A stretch of 64,000 bases of DNA from Calditrichia bacterium (GTDB lineage Bacteria > Calditrichota > Calditrichia > RBG-13-44-9 > J075): contig JANQQU010000012.1 of NCBI GenBank assembly GCA_028284905.1, positions 1 through 64,000 on the forward strand, read 5' to 3'. Both the position numbers and the translations under genes were made by a program. Positions 1 to 10,182 of this stretch are shown here, piece by piece. Positions within the stretch are counted from its first letter, which is position 1. Every line of letters begins with the position of its first letter. The notes under the pieces were generated by a model. The model saw nothing but the letters and a program-made list of their open reading frames with translations, did no database searches and was not told the origin of the DNA.

Positions 1-192
1 CAATGGCCGCCAAAATTACTGATCACCAATGGACTGTTAGAGAATTGCTAAAAACGATACCTATTAAAAAACAACAGCAAAACGGGTGACTACCCAAATT
101 TGCAAATATACAAATGGGCAAAGGCATCAGCAAAAGACCAGTGACCGGTTAATATCCTAAATAATTTTTCCGCTTACTTAACAGAATTAAAA
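1..192. other. Left-edge spacer without a gene, with a short 8-base repeat
   Basis: No coding region is seen. Bases 95-126 read as four degenerate 8-base units, CAAATTTG, CAAATATA, CAAATGGG and CAAAGGCA. These are close to the reverse complement of the TTGCCCAT units at 29026-29049, so the two spacers may carry the same repeat family. No clear terminator hairpin for the giant gene ending at 193 was recognised. Confidence 0.4.
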
Positions 193-3100
193 CTAGCGAA
201 TGAGCAGCATCTTGCGAACCTTGCTAAATTTTTCCGTGACCATGCGGTAGAAGTAAAATCCGGAAGCAATCTGTTGCCCGCTTTCGTTTTTCCCATCCCA
301 GATGATCGTTTTATAGCCTGCCGGTTGGCGCTGATTTACCAGGGTTTTTATTTTCTGCCCGAGCACATTGTAAATCACTATCTTGACCTTGCTCGGTTCC
401 GGCAGATCGTAACGAATGGTGGTTGTCGGATTAAACGGATTCGGGAAATTGGGATGTAAAGCGAACACTTTTGGCAAGTTTCCATCTTCATCGATGCCCA
501 CTACAGTGGTATCAACCCGGGTGGCGACAATTGCGCTGACATCCAGGGGTTGAACATTACCGGTATTATCGCGGGCGATGCTGTAAATGCGATAGGTATG
601 TCCCAGCTCGCCGCGATAAATCTCTTGGGTAACGGTGGTGTCACTAAGCCATAGCTCGAAATCGCTGCTGTCCCTGGCGACATAAACATCATAGCTTTGC
701 AAACCGGCGCCGGGCGTAATATCTGCACCGGACCAGCTGACCTGAAATGATGGTGTAAGGGTTTGCGCGGCCAGGGTGTCGACGGCACTTTCCGGCGCAT
801 CGGCATCGATGGTATGGAAGATCGGGGGCGTGTCAATCGGTTCGTTGGTGTCGAAGACGATTTTTGCCTCCGCATTGATGACATCTCCGGATTGCACATC
901 GCTGTTGGCTGCAACCGTATAGCTGACGAACCCTTCGCCCCGTCCGCTGTTGTCGTTTACCGGGAGAAAACCGGCGAAGGGATTGGTAGGGGTTTGCCCG
1001 CTCACCGGATCAACAGAGTTGAAATTCCAGAAGATGGTTCTCGTGTTAAGATTGATGCCGGCAGTAATGTCCACATATACACCGAGGGAATCCACTACAT
1101 CCAATCGCTCGCTGAAATAGGCGCTATTCGCTGGTGGCGTAAAGACGAAATCGCCAAAGCCAAAGTTGCCGAGGCGATAGCTGCGGGCATCGATGGTGCT
1201 GTCCAGCTGTTGGGTAATATTCACCGCCAGGGCCGGGGCGCTGGCCAGAGTGGAATCATTCTCGAAACGAATGGTGTAGGGTAATACTTGATCTGCCGCT
1301 ATCCAGTTCTCGTCGCCAAAACCAGCCGGGCCGGTGATGTCGTTGGGGTCGAATGCACCGACAACAGTATTACAAAACCAAATAGAAAATTCTTGAATGA
1401 TTTTATTTATGAAACCGCGTCTTCTATTTTTTAACTCCTTATGAGGATCTTCTTTTAAGCCTTTTGATAAATCATAATTATCTTTTGCGTCCTTAATTGA
1501 GTCGTTTGAGTTTTTTAACGATTCCTTATCTGCGTCACACCACAGATATAAAGTATTACAGCCGAAATCCCATATTTCAAATCCAAGCCACGCTACTCCA
1601 GCAATTAAACCAATTGTCGGAGCAAATAACACCGATATACCAGCTCCCAGTATTCTTGCGGCCATAAGAATAACAGCCTTTCTAATAAGTTGTTCACTTG
1701 CTTCTTTCGTACTCAAGCCAAAAACAATCGAGTTTATTATTTGCTCACAAGTGAAAATTGAACTGGAATTTGTTAGATCAAATGGCTGAACGGTCGGTAT
1801 ATAATCCAAAGGAACAGTATTGAGCGTTAATTCTGAATCCCCCAATAATCCAATGTTTTCAAGCTCTAATATTAAATTTCTTAACCCGAATTGCTCAGTG
1901 TAAGCTTGATCAACCTTATCCTTTAAATCACTTTTAGGAATTAAATCTGAAAACTCTCCAAAATATGAAATCGTTGAAATTATTTGCAATATTAACTCAT
2001 ACTCTGGTATTGCATGAGCTTGAACGTAAATAGGACTGGTTCCATCGTTTGATCGAACATTATTTAATTTGATTTCGGCATTAAACTCTTGATTTGGCTT
2101 AAGATGTTTTCCTAGTCCGGATAACATTGCCAAATTATCAATTTGAATTCCAGTACCAATCATTGATAAATCGTTTATTATTGAATCTGGTGAGGGTATA
2201 CCCCAAAAATCAGGCCCTTCAATTTTTACATGCTGAAAAGCCGGTACGATCACTGTAATACCTACAAAATCAATATCAGTGTTGCCGATATTCTTAACAG
2301 TCAAACTGTAGCTTATATCTGAACCACTCCGAATATTATCGGGACCGACCAACTCTACTACAATTTCGTTTTCAATCAATTCTTCAACGCTAAAAAAAGC
2401 TGGTAATAAAATTTCCTCAAAATTGCTGCTTAGCAGTGTAGAGGGATTTTGAATGATAACGTCATATAAACCCAATGGAATATTTTCTAGATTCCATCTG
2501 GCGTTGACTTCGCTGCTATTAATAAAAAATACCTTTTCAGCCTGCAATAAAGAGTCTGGTGATATTCTTAAAAAGACTTTGGTTGAATCTCTGAAGCCAG
2601 CTCCTTTTAAGGTGGTAGTCACCCGACCATCTCTGCCGCCGTAATTAGGAAACATATCATTGACTGAAAATGGTAATGCTTCAGTACTAATGTTGATTTC
2701 CTGAAAACCTGTAGCCTGATTTCTTCCGTAAATCATCAAATAGTATGTACCATTTTCAGTACCCGGAATTAGCACCTCTTGATTCGCTGCAAAAGGCTCG
2801 ATTCCACTATGATCATAATCAGTTAATGTCGGTACTCGATCATATGCAATGTAGAGTTCGTTAGATGCATCTCCGGAATCTCCCTTTAGGACAAATTTTA
2901 AGTCGAGATCTGCCATTGCATCGACGCGATAATAAATCATTTGCCCTTCGACGATCTCAGTCGTATCTGCCGTTCCCAAACTCAACAACGGCACATTAAC
3001 TGATAAGGTATTTGCGGAAGCTTTACGATTATTCTCCAGATTGTCTTCGCGGATATTATTGCGGATATCGGTGCGGACGATGGCGTGATAGCTGCCCGGG

Positions 3101-6100
3101 ACAACGCCGGGCAGTGGATTCAATAAATTGCCGCTGGAGTCCGCTAAAATTGCTTCACTCAGCTTCACTCGCATCACTCTTTCTTGAGCGGCGCCGGGGG
3201 GCAGATTGATCAGGCGATAATCGCTGCCTACCAGCGGATCGTTTAGTCCCCAAAGTATATCTGCGGAGACGTACACCGCGTCGCGCAACCAGCCACTGGC
3301 GGGATTATTACCGATGTTGCGAATCGTCCAGCGAACTAAAATGCTGTCGCCGGAAAGTGCGCTGTCCGGTATGGCGATATTGCTAACGATCAAATCCGCC
3401 GGAGGAGGCAAGGTGAGAAAAATGGTTTCGCTGAGCATATTGTTTTCTTCGCCAAGATGCTCATAGACTTCATTCTGGGAATCGGTTCTAAAAATCAGAT
3501 AATAATTCCCGGAAAGATAATTCGGAAGATCATAGGAAACGGTATCGCTGTAGGATTCCTGTAGTGCAAGTGTTGCGCTGGAACGGGTAAATCCCAGAAA
3601 ACGATCGTCGCTGCTAAGGGCGGCATCGCGGGAAAGGTAAACTGCATCATTCCAGGCCCGATTACTGATGCTGCCTTCACCCTGATTTTCGACAGTGGTG
3701 ATAATCTCGATAGGCTGCCCGGCGATAACATTGCTGTTCACCGTCATTGTTATGGCAGCTAAATCGACCGGAGGACTTAAGCGGATCGGTAGCGGATGGG
3801 AAGAAACACCGAGGTCATTCGCCGGATTGCTGTCCTCAATGCGCCCATCGATATCCGGACGGACGATCAGGAAATAATTTCCGGAAATGCCGGACGGTAA
3901 AACTACATTGCGACTGAGTTGGTAACTTTGCCCGGGCACCAAAGTACCACTGCGGGGGAAAGCATCGATAAAAATATCCGTGTCGACATCGAAGAGTGTG
4001 TCAGCGGAAAGATAAAATCCATCCCGCCAACTGGGCGAAAGGGTAGGGGCAAGGCCAAGATTTTCGACCGACCATTGCAGACTAATCGATTCGCCAGATT
4101 CCGCGCTATCCGGAAATGCGAGTATGTCCGCTGCCAGATCCACCGGTGGATAGCCATTAATTTGTAGGGCAGAACTACTGCTGATATTATTCTCATTCGC
4201 CGGCGGATGTTCATACTCATTCCCCAGGCCATTGGTGAAGACGTGAAAATAACGCTCACCCTGAAAATTGCTGTTGAGGAAAATTAGCACTGTTTCATTA
4301 TAGCTCTCTTCAGGATTGAGACGGCCGTTATGGGAAATGGTTTGCAGCAGTGTTGCTGAGTTATTCCACACCGGCTGATCGGAGCTGTAGATATAATCTT
4401 TCCAGCTAGAATTTCGGGTGCGAGCGGCACCACTATTTTTTACAGTGTAATCGATACGTAGTTGATCGCCAACGTTCGCAGAATCCGGCAAAGTGATGCT
4501 GCTGACCAACAAATCCGCCCAAGGACTTAACTGGATTTGTGCCGCTGTGGCACTGCGCTGCCGGTTGTTCTCCTCCAAATCATTTTCGAAAACAGTTTCC
4601 CGGGCATCGGTTATGACAAAGAGGTAATAGTCTCCTTGTAAACCATTGGGGAGCGTAATCGTTGTTTCCGAGTTATAGAGGGAATCGACCGCTAGATCAA
4701 ACTCATGGGTTTTACTGCCGATCAGCGTGGCGCTGTCCGGAACGAATGTTGCCTGAGTGGAGAGGTAAAGGTCATCCTGCCATCTGCTGCCCAACACGGC
4801 GCCGCTGCCGATGTTTTTCACCGCCCATGATACGGTAAATGAATTTCCGGAGCTGCCGGTATCGGGAATGGCGATGGCATCGACTGCCAAATCAGCGAAA
4901 AAGACCGTGGTCGCTGCTGTTGCCCGGCGCAGGTTATTGGCATTAGCCGTATCCTCGAAAACTTCGTTCAGCCAATCACTTTCCAGGAACAACCAGTTCT
5001 GCCCGCTAAATCCCGCCGGAATCTTAACGGTCTCCTGCCGGTTATAACTTTCAGCGGGCGCGAGGGATTCCGCGATATTGAATACCCCGATTGCAACGGC
5101 GGAATCCGGATCGAAATTGGCTGAATTGGACAGATAAATCCGATCCCGCCAGGGGCCCTGGAAAACACTGCCGCTGCCATTGTTGGTTACCGTCCAGGAA
5201 ATATCGATGTTCCCACCAACGGTTGCCAGGGGAGCGGCAAGCAGGGAATCAGCGAACAGGTCCGGGTGAAGCACTGTAATTGTCGATGTGCTGCTGTTGG
5301 TATTATTGTCTTCCTGACTGCTGCCTTCAAAAACCAAATTGCCGGCATCCGTTTCCACATGAAAGTAATAATCGCCCTTGATATTGCCGGGCAGCGTGAC
5401 AGTTTCGTTGACGGTGTAACTATCGAAACGGGCTAAGATGCCATTATGAGAAAAAGTGCCGACAAGCGTAAGCGAATCGGGATGAAAAACGGCATTGGAG
5501 GACACATAAACGCGATCCTGCCAGAAAGATTCGAATGTATCATCCAGTCCATTGTTGGCGACGGTGAAGGAGATCGGGACGTTTTCCGCCACGCTGCCGG
5601 ATGCCGGAAAACCACTTACGTCGGTAACTTCCAAATCCGGCGGGGTATTGGTTAAGGGGACGGCAATTCTATGGATGTTGTTAAAGTCGCCGGTGTGCTC
5701 ATAAATATCACCGCGCTCGTTCGCTTTTGCGCCCGGGGTTGATGCATTGTAATCGGTATGCACGAAGAAGTATACCGTATCGCCGCTTTCCAGATTATGC
5801 GGCAGAGTAAACTGTCCACTGGCTGTGTAACTCTCCTGCGGTGCGAGAGCGCTGATGCGTTCTACTTTCAACGCTTCCGGATCATTATAGACAATCGTGT
5901 TCGGCGGAAGGGCCGGGAAAAAGAAGTTGAGGGTAGAATCTTCCGAGTAGAAAACTGTATCGAACCAATTCTCCGGCATAGTTGTGCCGCTGCCAGCATT
6001 GGTCACCGTCCATTCGATAGTGATGGTGTTGCCGGCGTTGGGGATTTCCGGTATCACTTGAGCTATGGTTACCTGCAAATCCGGAAGGTCCGGCAAATTA

Positions 6101-9078
6101 ACATCGATACCGGTCGCGGAACGGCCGCGATTATTGTTCTCATTCGATTCCGGCAATTGTCGGCGAATATCGCTTTCCACGAAGACGTAGTAATCACCTT
6201 CAAATCCCAGGGGCATGGTAAAGTTTTTTGTATTGAGATAGCCTTCTCCGGGCGAGAGATAAGAGAAGTTTTGAAAATCGCCCAACTGAATCGCCTGCTG
6301 GGGAATAAAGATTGAAGTCGCGGAGAGATACACACGATCATACCACTCCGGCACGTCGGTACCCTGGCTGCCCTGGTTCGTTACGGCCCAGGTCACGGTG
6401 AAGGGTTGCCCGGAAATCACTGAAACCGAGGTTTGTACTTCTGTGACGATCAGATCCGCAAAAGCAGGTGTTACAGCGATACTAACCGAAGCTGTATCAC
6501 GATTGCCTTCGGGATCCTGGATGAAATATTCAAATCCGTCATTGCCGGTAAATCCAGTCTGCGGCGTGTAGATAAAGGAACTATCGCCGGACTGGGTAAC
6601 CGATCCGTTAAAGGGTTGAAGAAAATCGATAATCGATAATGCAGCGTTGCCGGTATGGAAATCATTGGCGAGAACGTTCACCGTAATCGACGTATTCAAG
6701 GTAGTTGTTGCAGCGTCATCCCGGGCGACAGGCAGCGTTAAGGTGGAATCGCCATACAACAGGGCAATTTCTTCGACACTTAAATTCCGGTCATAAACGA
6801 AAACATCGTCGATACTGCCGGAGAACCAACGAGGCCCATGCCGGCTCCTTAACCCGATGCGAATCGGATAAGTATTATGATTCATCGTGCCGCCGCTACC
6901 AGAATAACCGCCATCCACTTCCTGCCCATCGACAAATAATTGTATGTCCGCCGGTCCGTTAACCACCATCGCGACATGTACCCATTGATCCAGTGGTAGT
7001 GGCGTTATAGTGGCTTTACTTCTCCGGTCGGAAATAAATGGCCCACTACCATCGCCAAAGCTAACAAATAGTTGATTACCTGTGGTGAGTTCCGCCCAGA
7101 AGCCATGATAATTGCCGGTGATGGCATCGGGGTTATCATCCGAGCTAAAGATGCCATGCCAGGCAGTTGGGTCATCATTGTAAATCCAGGCTGCAAGGGT
7201 AAATGGAACGGTCACCTCGTTCAGGCCATCTCCGCATTCGATGAAATCATCGACGCCGTCAAATTGAAAGGCACTATTGGGAGTGTTATTGCGATCCTCA
7301 GCTAAAACTGCACCGAAAGCAGTGCCATTATTGCCATTACCGCTTTCATCATTGGCATTGCCGTTAAACGGGTAGTAGGCGACCAGGCCGTCGGTTACTG
7401 GTGGACCTTGAATAACGTGTACGTTCACCTGCGCGGTATCCAGTAATCCCTGATTATCGCTAATGATGTAAGTGAATTGATCCAGTCCGGTAAATCCATT
7501 CGTTGGGGTGTAGGTGATGGAGCTATCGCCCGGACCAATCGATACGATGCCAAAGGTTGCAGGAAAGGCTGCGCTGATCGTTAAAGAGGATTGTGCCGGA
7601 TGAGAATCGTTGCGGAGTACATTGACGGTGACCGCTTCATCTCTAAATGTAGTAACGTTATCATCCAGGGCCAGTGGCTGGTTCGGCCAGCCGCCTTCTT
7701 CATACAGCGCTTTAATTTCCGAAGGTGTGAGAATAAGTGAATAAGTGCGGATGTCATCAATACTGCCGGAAAAATAATCGCTGCTGCCCTGAGCATTGCG
7801 GCCAATTGCAATTACGTGGGGCTGGTCGATGCCCCCCCAGGATCCACCATTATTACTATCGACGGCGACCAGCTCTCCATCAATATAGAGCTGTCCAGTA
7901 CGCGGACCATCCCGTACCGCTACGACATGATGCCAGTTGTTGTCATTGAAAACACTATCTGTCAGCATATCTCCATTGGCCCCGGGGCCGTTAGTGTAAA
8001 AAAAACGTAACTGTCCGGTATTCAGAATACGGAGCATGTAATAATCGGATGATTGGGGATTTTCCCGGAAAGAGAAGATTGTGCCGGCGTTCTCAGCGGT
8101 TTTAAACCAGGCGGAAACTGTATAAGGAGAGATATCGCTGGAGCCGCCGGGTAATTCAATATAATCCTGCCCGCTAAACAGATAGGCGCTGGCCGTTACG
8201 CCAAATCGGTCGGCAGTCAAGCTTGCACCGAAGACGGTACCACTGTTGCCGTTGCCGCTTTCATCGTTGGCATTGCCGTTAAAGGGGAAATAGGCGAGCA
8301 GGGTTGTATTATGCCAGGCTGCAGGTTGCAGATTGGTATTTCCATTTAAATCGCCATGATTGCTATTGCTGCTATAATCCCGAACATCATCGTTACCGTC
8401 GCCGTTAATGCCCAGATCGTCTAAATCATCCATGCGCCAATAACCGATCAGACCGCTGTCCGGTGTGGTGTAATAATTCGCACTTAAAGTATCGTTGAGG
8501 GTGCTGATGATTTGTGCTTCCGTTCGTACGACCTTCCAGACTCTTGCTTCATCGATAAACCCGTCAAAAAATTGGTTACCTATTTGTCTGCCACCGGCTC
8601 GCAATTGATCGGAATTGGCATGAAAATCACCAATATTCCCCTGGATTGCCCAAGTGTGTACCAGAGCCCCATTCAGGTAAGTTTTAGCATTGGGTAGATC
8701 ATAGACTATCGCGACATGTGTCCAGGTATTTAAAGGAGCAACAACGTTCGTGTTTACCCAATTCCATGCTGGGGAAGCATTGGCAAAAGCCCATCGGATC
8801 GTACCGTCGGCAAAGCGGGCAAACTCATATTCTCCTTCTTTATTAAGAATGATTCCCCCAAAAGAAGTTGCGCCGTTTCCGGTAGGATAAATCCAAGCCT
8901 CCAACGTAATAGCCTCGGAAACTTCTAATGAAGTATCTTCGCCCATATTGATATAATCAGCAAACCCATCAAACGCAGCAGCATTTCCGGCAAGATTTTG
9001 CGCAAAAGATGAAAAGCTGAAAAGGATAATAAAACTGAATATAATGAATAAACACTGAGCTTGAATCTTAAAATGCAT
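193..9078 (-). CDS. Giant secreted LamG/CARDB surface protein with T9SS sorting domain
   Basis: A 2961-residue protein, probably a surface adhesin or glycan-binding scaffold. Residues 1-27 are a signal peptide ending FSSFAQ. Three LamG/concanavalin-like domains follow (about 30-240, 255-460, 560-780); the second and third start with near-identical NGNANDESGNGN text. Two cadherin-like Ig domains of the VNVLxND...YTPxxGFTG type lie near 465-555 and 785-870. Nine CARDB-type repeats of about 125 residues (starts such as ADLIVTEV, PDLEVTDV, ADLAVDAI) fill 875-1990. Next come an IPT-like and a DUF11-like stretch, a hydrophobic cysteine-containing helical segment near 2390-2480, a DPNDITGPAGFG-led domain, a fibronectin-like domain, and a T9SS type A sorting domain (about 2872-2961; FPNPFNPTTTIRY, ending KMLLIR). 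The DNA for residues about 2040-2566 is clearly more AT-rich than the rest. The start is ATG with a weak ribosome site. The domain calls are firm; the ligand is unknown. Confidence 0.88.
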   Translation of the reverse strand: MHFKIQAQCLFIIFSFIILFSFSSFAQNLAGNAAAFDGFADYINMGEDTSLEVSEAITLEAWIYPTGNGATSFGGIILNKEGEYEFARFADGTIRWAFANASPAWNWVNTNVVAPLNTWTHVAIVYDLPNAKTYLNGALVHTWAIQGNIGDFHANSDQLRAGGRQIGNQFFDGFIDEARVWKVVRTEAQIISTLNDTLSANYYTTPDSGLIGYWRMDDLDDLGINGDGNDDVRDYSSNSNHGDLNGNTNLQPAAWHNTTLLAYFPFNGNANDESGNGNSGTVFGASLTADRFGVTASAYLFSGQDYIELPGGSSDISPYTVSAWFKTAENAGTIFSFRENPQSSDYYMLRILNTGQLRFFYTNGPGANGDMLTDSVFNDNNWHHVVAVRDGPRTGQLYIDGELVAVDSNNGGSWGGIDQPHVIAIGRNAQGSSDYFSGSIDDIRTYSLILTPSEIKALYEEGGWPNQPLALDDNVTTFRDEAVTVNVLRNDSHPAQSSLTISAAFPATFGIVSIGPGDSSITYTPTNGFTGLDQFTYIISDNQGLLDTAQVNVHVIQGPPVTDGLVAYYPFNGNANDESGNGNNGTAFGAVLAEDRNNTPNSAFQFDGVDDFIECGDGLNEVTVPFTLAAWIYNDDPTAWHGIFSSDDNPDAITGNYHGFWAELTTGNQLFVSFGDGSGPFISDRRSKATITPLPLDQWVHVAMVVNGPADIQLFVDGQEVDGGYSGSGGTMNHNTYPIRIGLRSRHGPRWFSGSIDDVFVYDRNLSVEEIALLYGDSTLTLPVARDDAATTTLNTSITVNVLANDFHTGNAALSIIDFLQPFNGSVTQSGDSSFIYTPQTGFTGNDGFEYFIQDPEGNRDTASVSIAVTPAFADLIVTEVQTSVSVISGQPFTVTWAVTNQGSQGTDVPEWYDRVYLSATSIFIPQQAIQLGDFQNFSYLSPGEGYLNTKNFTMPLGFEGDYYVFVESDIRRQLPESNENNNRGRSATGIDVNLPDLPDLQVTIAQVIPEIPNAGNTITIEWTVTNAGSGTTMPENWFDTVFYSEDSTLNFFFPALPPNTIVYNDPEALKVERISALAPQESYTASGQFTLPHNLESGDTVYFFVHTDYNASTPGAKANERGDIYEHTGDFNNIHRIAVPLTNTPPDLEVTDVSGFPASGSVAENVPISFTVANNGLDDTFESFWQDRVYVSSNAVFHPDSLTLVGTFSHNGILARFDSYTVNETVTLPGNIKGDYYFHVETDAGNLVFEGSSQEDNNTNSSTSTITVLHPDLFADSLLAAPLATVGGNIDISWTVTNNGSGSVFQGPWRDRIYLSNSANFDPDSAVAIGVFNIAESLAPAESYNRQETVKIPAGFSGQNWLFLESDWLNEVFEDTANANNLRRATAATTVFFADLAVDAIAIPDTGSSGNSFTVSWAVKNIGSGAVLGSRWQDDLYLSTQATFVPDSATLIGSKTHEFDLAVDSLYNSETTITLPNGLQGDYYLFVITDARETVFENDLEENNRQRSATAAQIQLSPWADLLVSSITLPDSANVGDQLRIDYTVKNSGAARTRNSSWKDYIYSSDQPVWNNSATLLQTISHNGRLNPEESYNETVLIFLNSNFQGERYFHVFTNGLGNEYEHPPANENNISSSSALQINGYPPVDLAADILAFPDSAESGESISLQWSVENLGLAPTLSPSWRDGFYLSADTLFDVDTDIFIDAFPRSGTLVPGQSYQLSRNVVLPSGISGNYFLIVRPDIDGRIEDSNPANDLGVSSHPLPIRLSPPVDLAAITMTVNSNVIAGQPIEIITTVENQGEGSISNRAWNDAVYLSRDAALSSDDRFLGFTRSSATLALQESYSDTVSYDLPNYLSGNYYLIFRTDSQNEVYEHLGEENNMLSETIFLTLPPPADLIVSNIAIPDSALSGDSILVRWTIRNIGNNPASGWLRDAVYVSADILWGLNDPLVGSDYRLINLPPGAAQERVMRVKLSEAILADSSGNLLNPLPGVVPGSYHAIVRTDIRNNIREDNLENNRKASANTLSVNVPLLSLGTADTTEIVEGQMIYYRVDAMADLDLKFVLKGDSGDASNELYIAYDRVPTLTDYDHSGIEPFAANQEVLIPGTENGTYYLMIYGRNQATGFQEINISTEALPFSVNDMFPNYGGRDGRVTTTLKGAGFRDSTKVFLRISPDSLLQAEKVFFINSSEVNARWNLENIPLGLYDVIIQNPSTLLSSNFEEILLPAFFSVEELIENEIVVELVGPDNIRSGSDISYSLTVKNIGNTDIDFVGITVIVPAFQHVKIEGPDFWGIPSPDSIINDLSMIGTGIQIDNLAMLSGLGKHLKPNQEFNAEIKLNNVRSNDGTSPIYVQAHAIPEYELILQIISTISYFGEFSDLIPKSDLKDKVDQAYTEQFGLRNLILELENIGLLGDSELTLNTVPLDYIPTVQPFDLTNSSSIFTCEQIINSIVFGLSTKEASEQLIRKAVILMAARILGAGISVLFAPTIGLIAGVAWLGFEIWDFGCNTLYLWCDADKESLKNSNDSIKDAKDNYDLSKGLKEDPHKELKNRRRGFINKIIQEFSIWFCNTVVGAFDPNDITGPAGFGDENWIAADQVLPYTIRFENDSTLASAPALAVNITQQLDSTIDARSYRLGNFGFGDFVFTPPANSAYFSERLDVVDSLGVYVDITAGINLNTRTIFWNFNSVDPVSGQTPTNPFAGFLPVNDNSGRGEGFVSYTVAANSDVQSGDVINAEAKIVFDTNEPIDTPPIFHTIDADAPESAVDTLAAQTLTPSFQVSWSGADITPGAGLQSYDVYVARDSSDFELWLSDTTVTQEIYRGELGHTYRIYSIARDNTGNVQPLDVSAIVATRVDTTVVGIDEDGNLPKVFALHPNFPNPFNPTTTIRYDLPEPSKVKIVIYNVLGQKIKTLVNQRQPAGYKTIIWDGKNESGQQIASGFYFYRMVTEKFSKVRKMLLIR

Positions 9079-9433
9079 TGGACCGCCATATCTTTTTTGA
9101 ATACATATCTGTTAAACTCCGGACAATTTATGTTTATCAGGAGGCACGTGTATTAATTCGAATAAAGTGGCATTTAGTATATATTAGCCAATCTACAAGC
9201 AATTTTTGAACTCAGGCAATTATTGGGTTTAATGTCCTGTAAATTAGTAGATTACAAACAATGCTTTCCTTGGCTGGTAAATAACGATCCAGCCAGGGCT
9301 TTACGAATAATGTGATAATTGTATTTAAGAGTGGCACTTCAAAATAGGGGGTTGCTTTAATAATTGCAAGTTAAAAACCGACTGCGATTTTATTTCGAAG
9401 CGAACTTTGACAGGTTGAAAAATCTTAACGGAG
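9079..9433. other. Spacer upstream of the giant gene, no gene seen
   Basis: 355 bases, AT-rich, with no convincing open frame. It lies between the start of the minus-strand giant gene and the 3' end of a decayed permease fragment, so it should hold the giant gene's promoter, but no confident promoter motif was recognised. Confidence 0.4.
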
Positions 9434-9685
9434 TTATTTGATCAATCCAAAGAGCCGTGGCAGCCACAGACTGATATCATCAAAATAAGTAACCACCAGC
9501 AGGGAAAGCAGCATGGCGAAAAACAATGGCAATAATGGTTTGATTACTTTCTCAATACTGGTATTGGCAACGCTGCAGCCGACAAATAACACGCTGCCCA
9601 CCGGCGGGGTGCACAATCCGATGCTAAGATTTAACACCAGCACAATCCCGAAATGAATTGGGTCCATCCCCAGTGTTGTCACCAT
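9434..9685 (-). pseudogene. C-terminal remnant of a TRAP transporter large permease (DctM family)
   Basis: The 83 residues match the last fifth of a DctM-type permease, normally about 430 residues: LGMDPIHFGIVLVLNLSIG, then the conserved LCTPPVGSVLFVG segment and a final hydrophobic helix ending LPRLFGLIK. The rest of the permease and its DctP and DctQ partners are absent. Upstream sequence in this frame no longer reads as DctM, and an unrelated fragment starts at once, which places a breakpoint near 9688-9692. The first ATG is an internal methionine of the ancestral protein, not a true start. It is probably not functional. Confidence 0.75.
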
Positions 9686-9809
9686 CGGCGAGGTAGGTGA
9701 GGAGTTCAGCGTAAGTATCAGATTTTATGAATTGACGGCTCTCCAGAATATTTTTCAGGAGCGCACGTTTTGTGGCATTATCTATATTTTTAAGCTTTTT
9801 CAAGGGCAT
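9624..9809 (-). pseudogene. N-terminal fragment resembling a winged-helix regulator, fused out of frame to the DctM remnant
   Basis: From ATG at 9809 the first 42 or so residues (LLKNILESRQFIKSDTYAEL...) resemble the N-terminus of bacterial winged-helix/TolB-type regulators, where a pattern like ILxSxxFxxSxRxxxLLxYLV is common. After about 9690 the same frame runs through the antisense-free but out-of-frame DctM sequence and is meaningless. This suggests a gene whose 3' part was deleted up to the DctM tail. The family match is by eye only and weak. Confidence 0.35.
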
Positions 9810-10182
9810 CCAGCTTCTGGAAAATACATCTTCGATTATTCAATTTACCTGTGGCGTCTCAATTTATCTCTTTTCTCTATGATTTGCAAGTAGGCGAAAA
9901 TGAAAGATTTACAAGCTACTTTTAAATTGGTTACAGATGCGCCTTTAATCGATCTAATAAACTATACCGTTATGTAGTTTAGTAATTAAGACGTTTTGGT
10001 CCTAAATCGTTCACTTTCCCCGAATGTGGCACCCCTTTTTTATGATATTCCTGCTTTTCATGATGTCTAAACTTCTGTTTTAATTAGGATTGTATCTCTC
10101 GTTTAATTACTGGCACCTTATTTGTCAATAACTAAAGCCATTGAAAATTTATGTGACAAATTCTTTAAAAGGATGACAGTAG
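9810..10182. other. Spacer upstream of nrfHA, no gene seen
   Basis: 373 AT-rich bases without a convincing gene. It must contain the nrfHA promoter. An AAAGGATG ribosome site lies just before the nrfH start. TGTGAC occurs at about 10152-10157 but without a matching second half-site, so no CRP/FNR operator is claimed. Confidence 0.4.

Noticed and set aside
763-1284. Long plus-strand frame of 173 codons opposite the giant gene
   Set aside because: It is antisense to a clearly conserved domain region, has no recognisable protein features and reflects codon bias of the real gene.
5758-6315. 185-codon plus-strand frame opposite the giant gene
   Set aside because: It is the reverse shadow of CARDB repeats and has no ribosome site or family features.
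10026-10041. TGGCACCCCTTTTTTA as a sigma-54 promoter for nrfHA
   Set aside because: The -12 element lacks the GC of TTGCA; only the -24 half fits.
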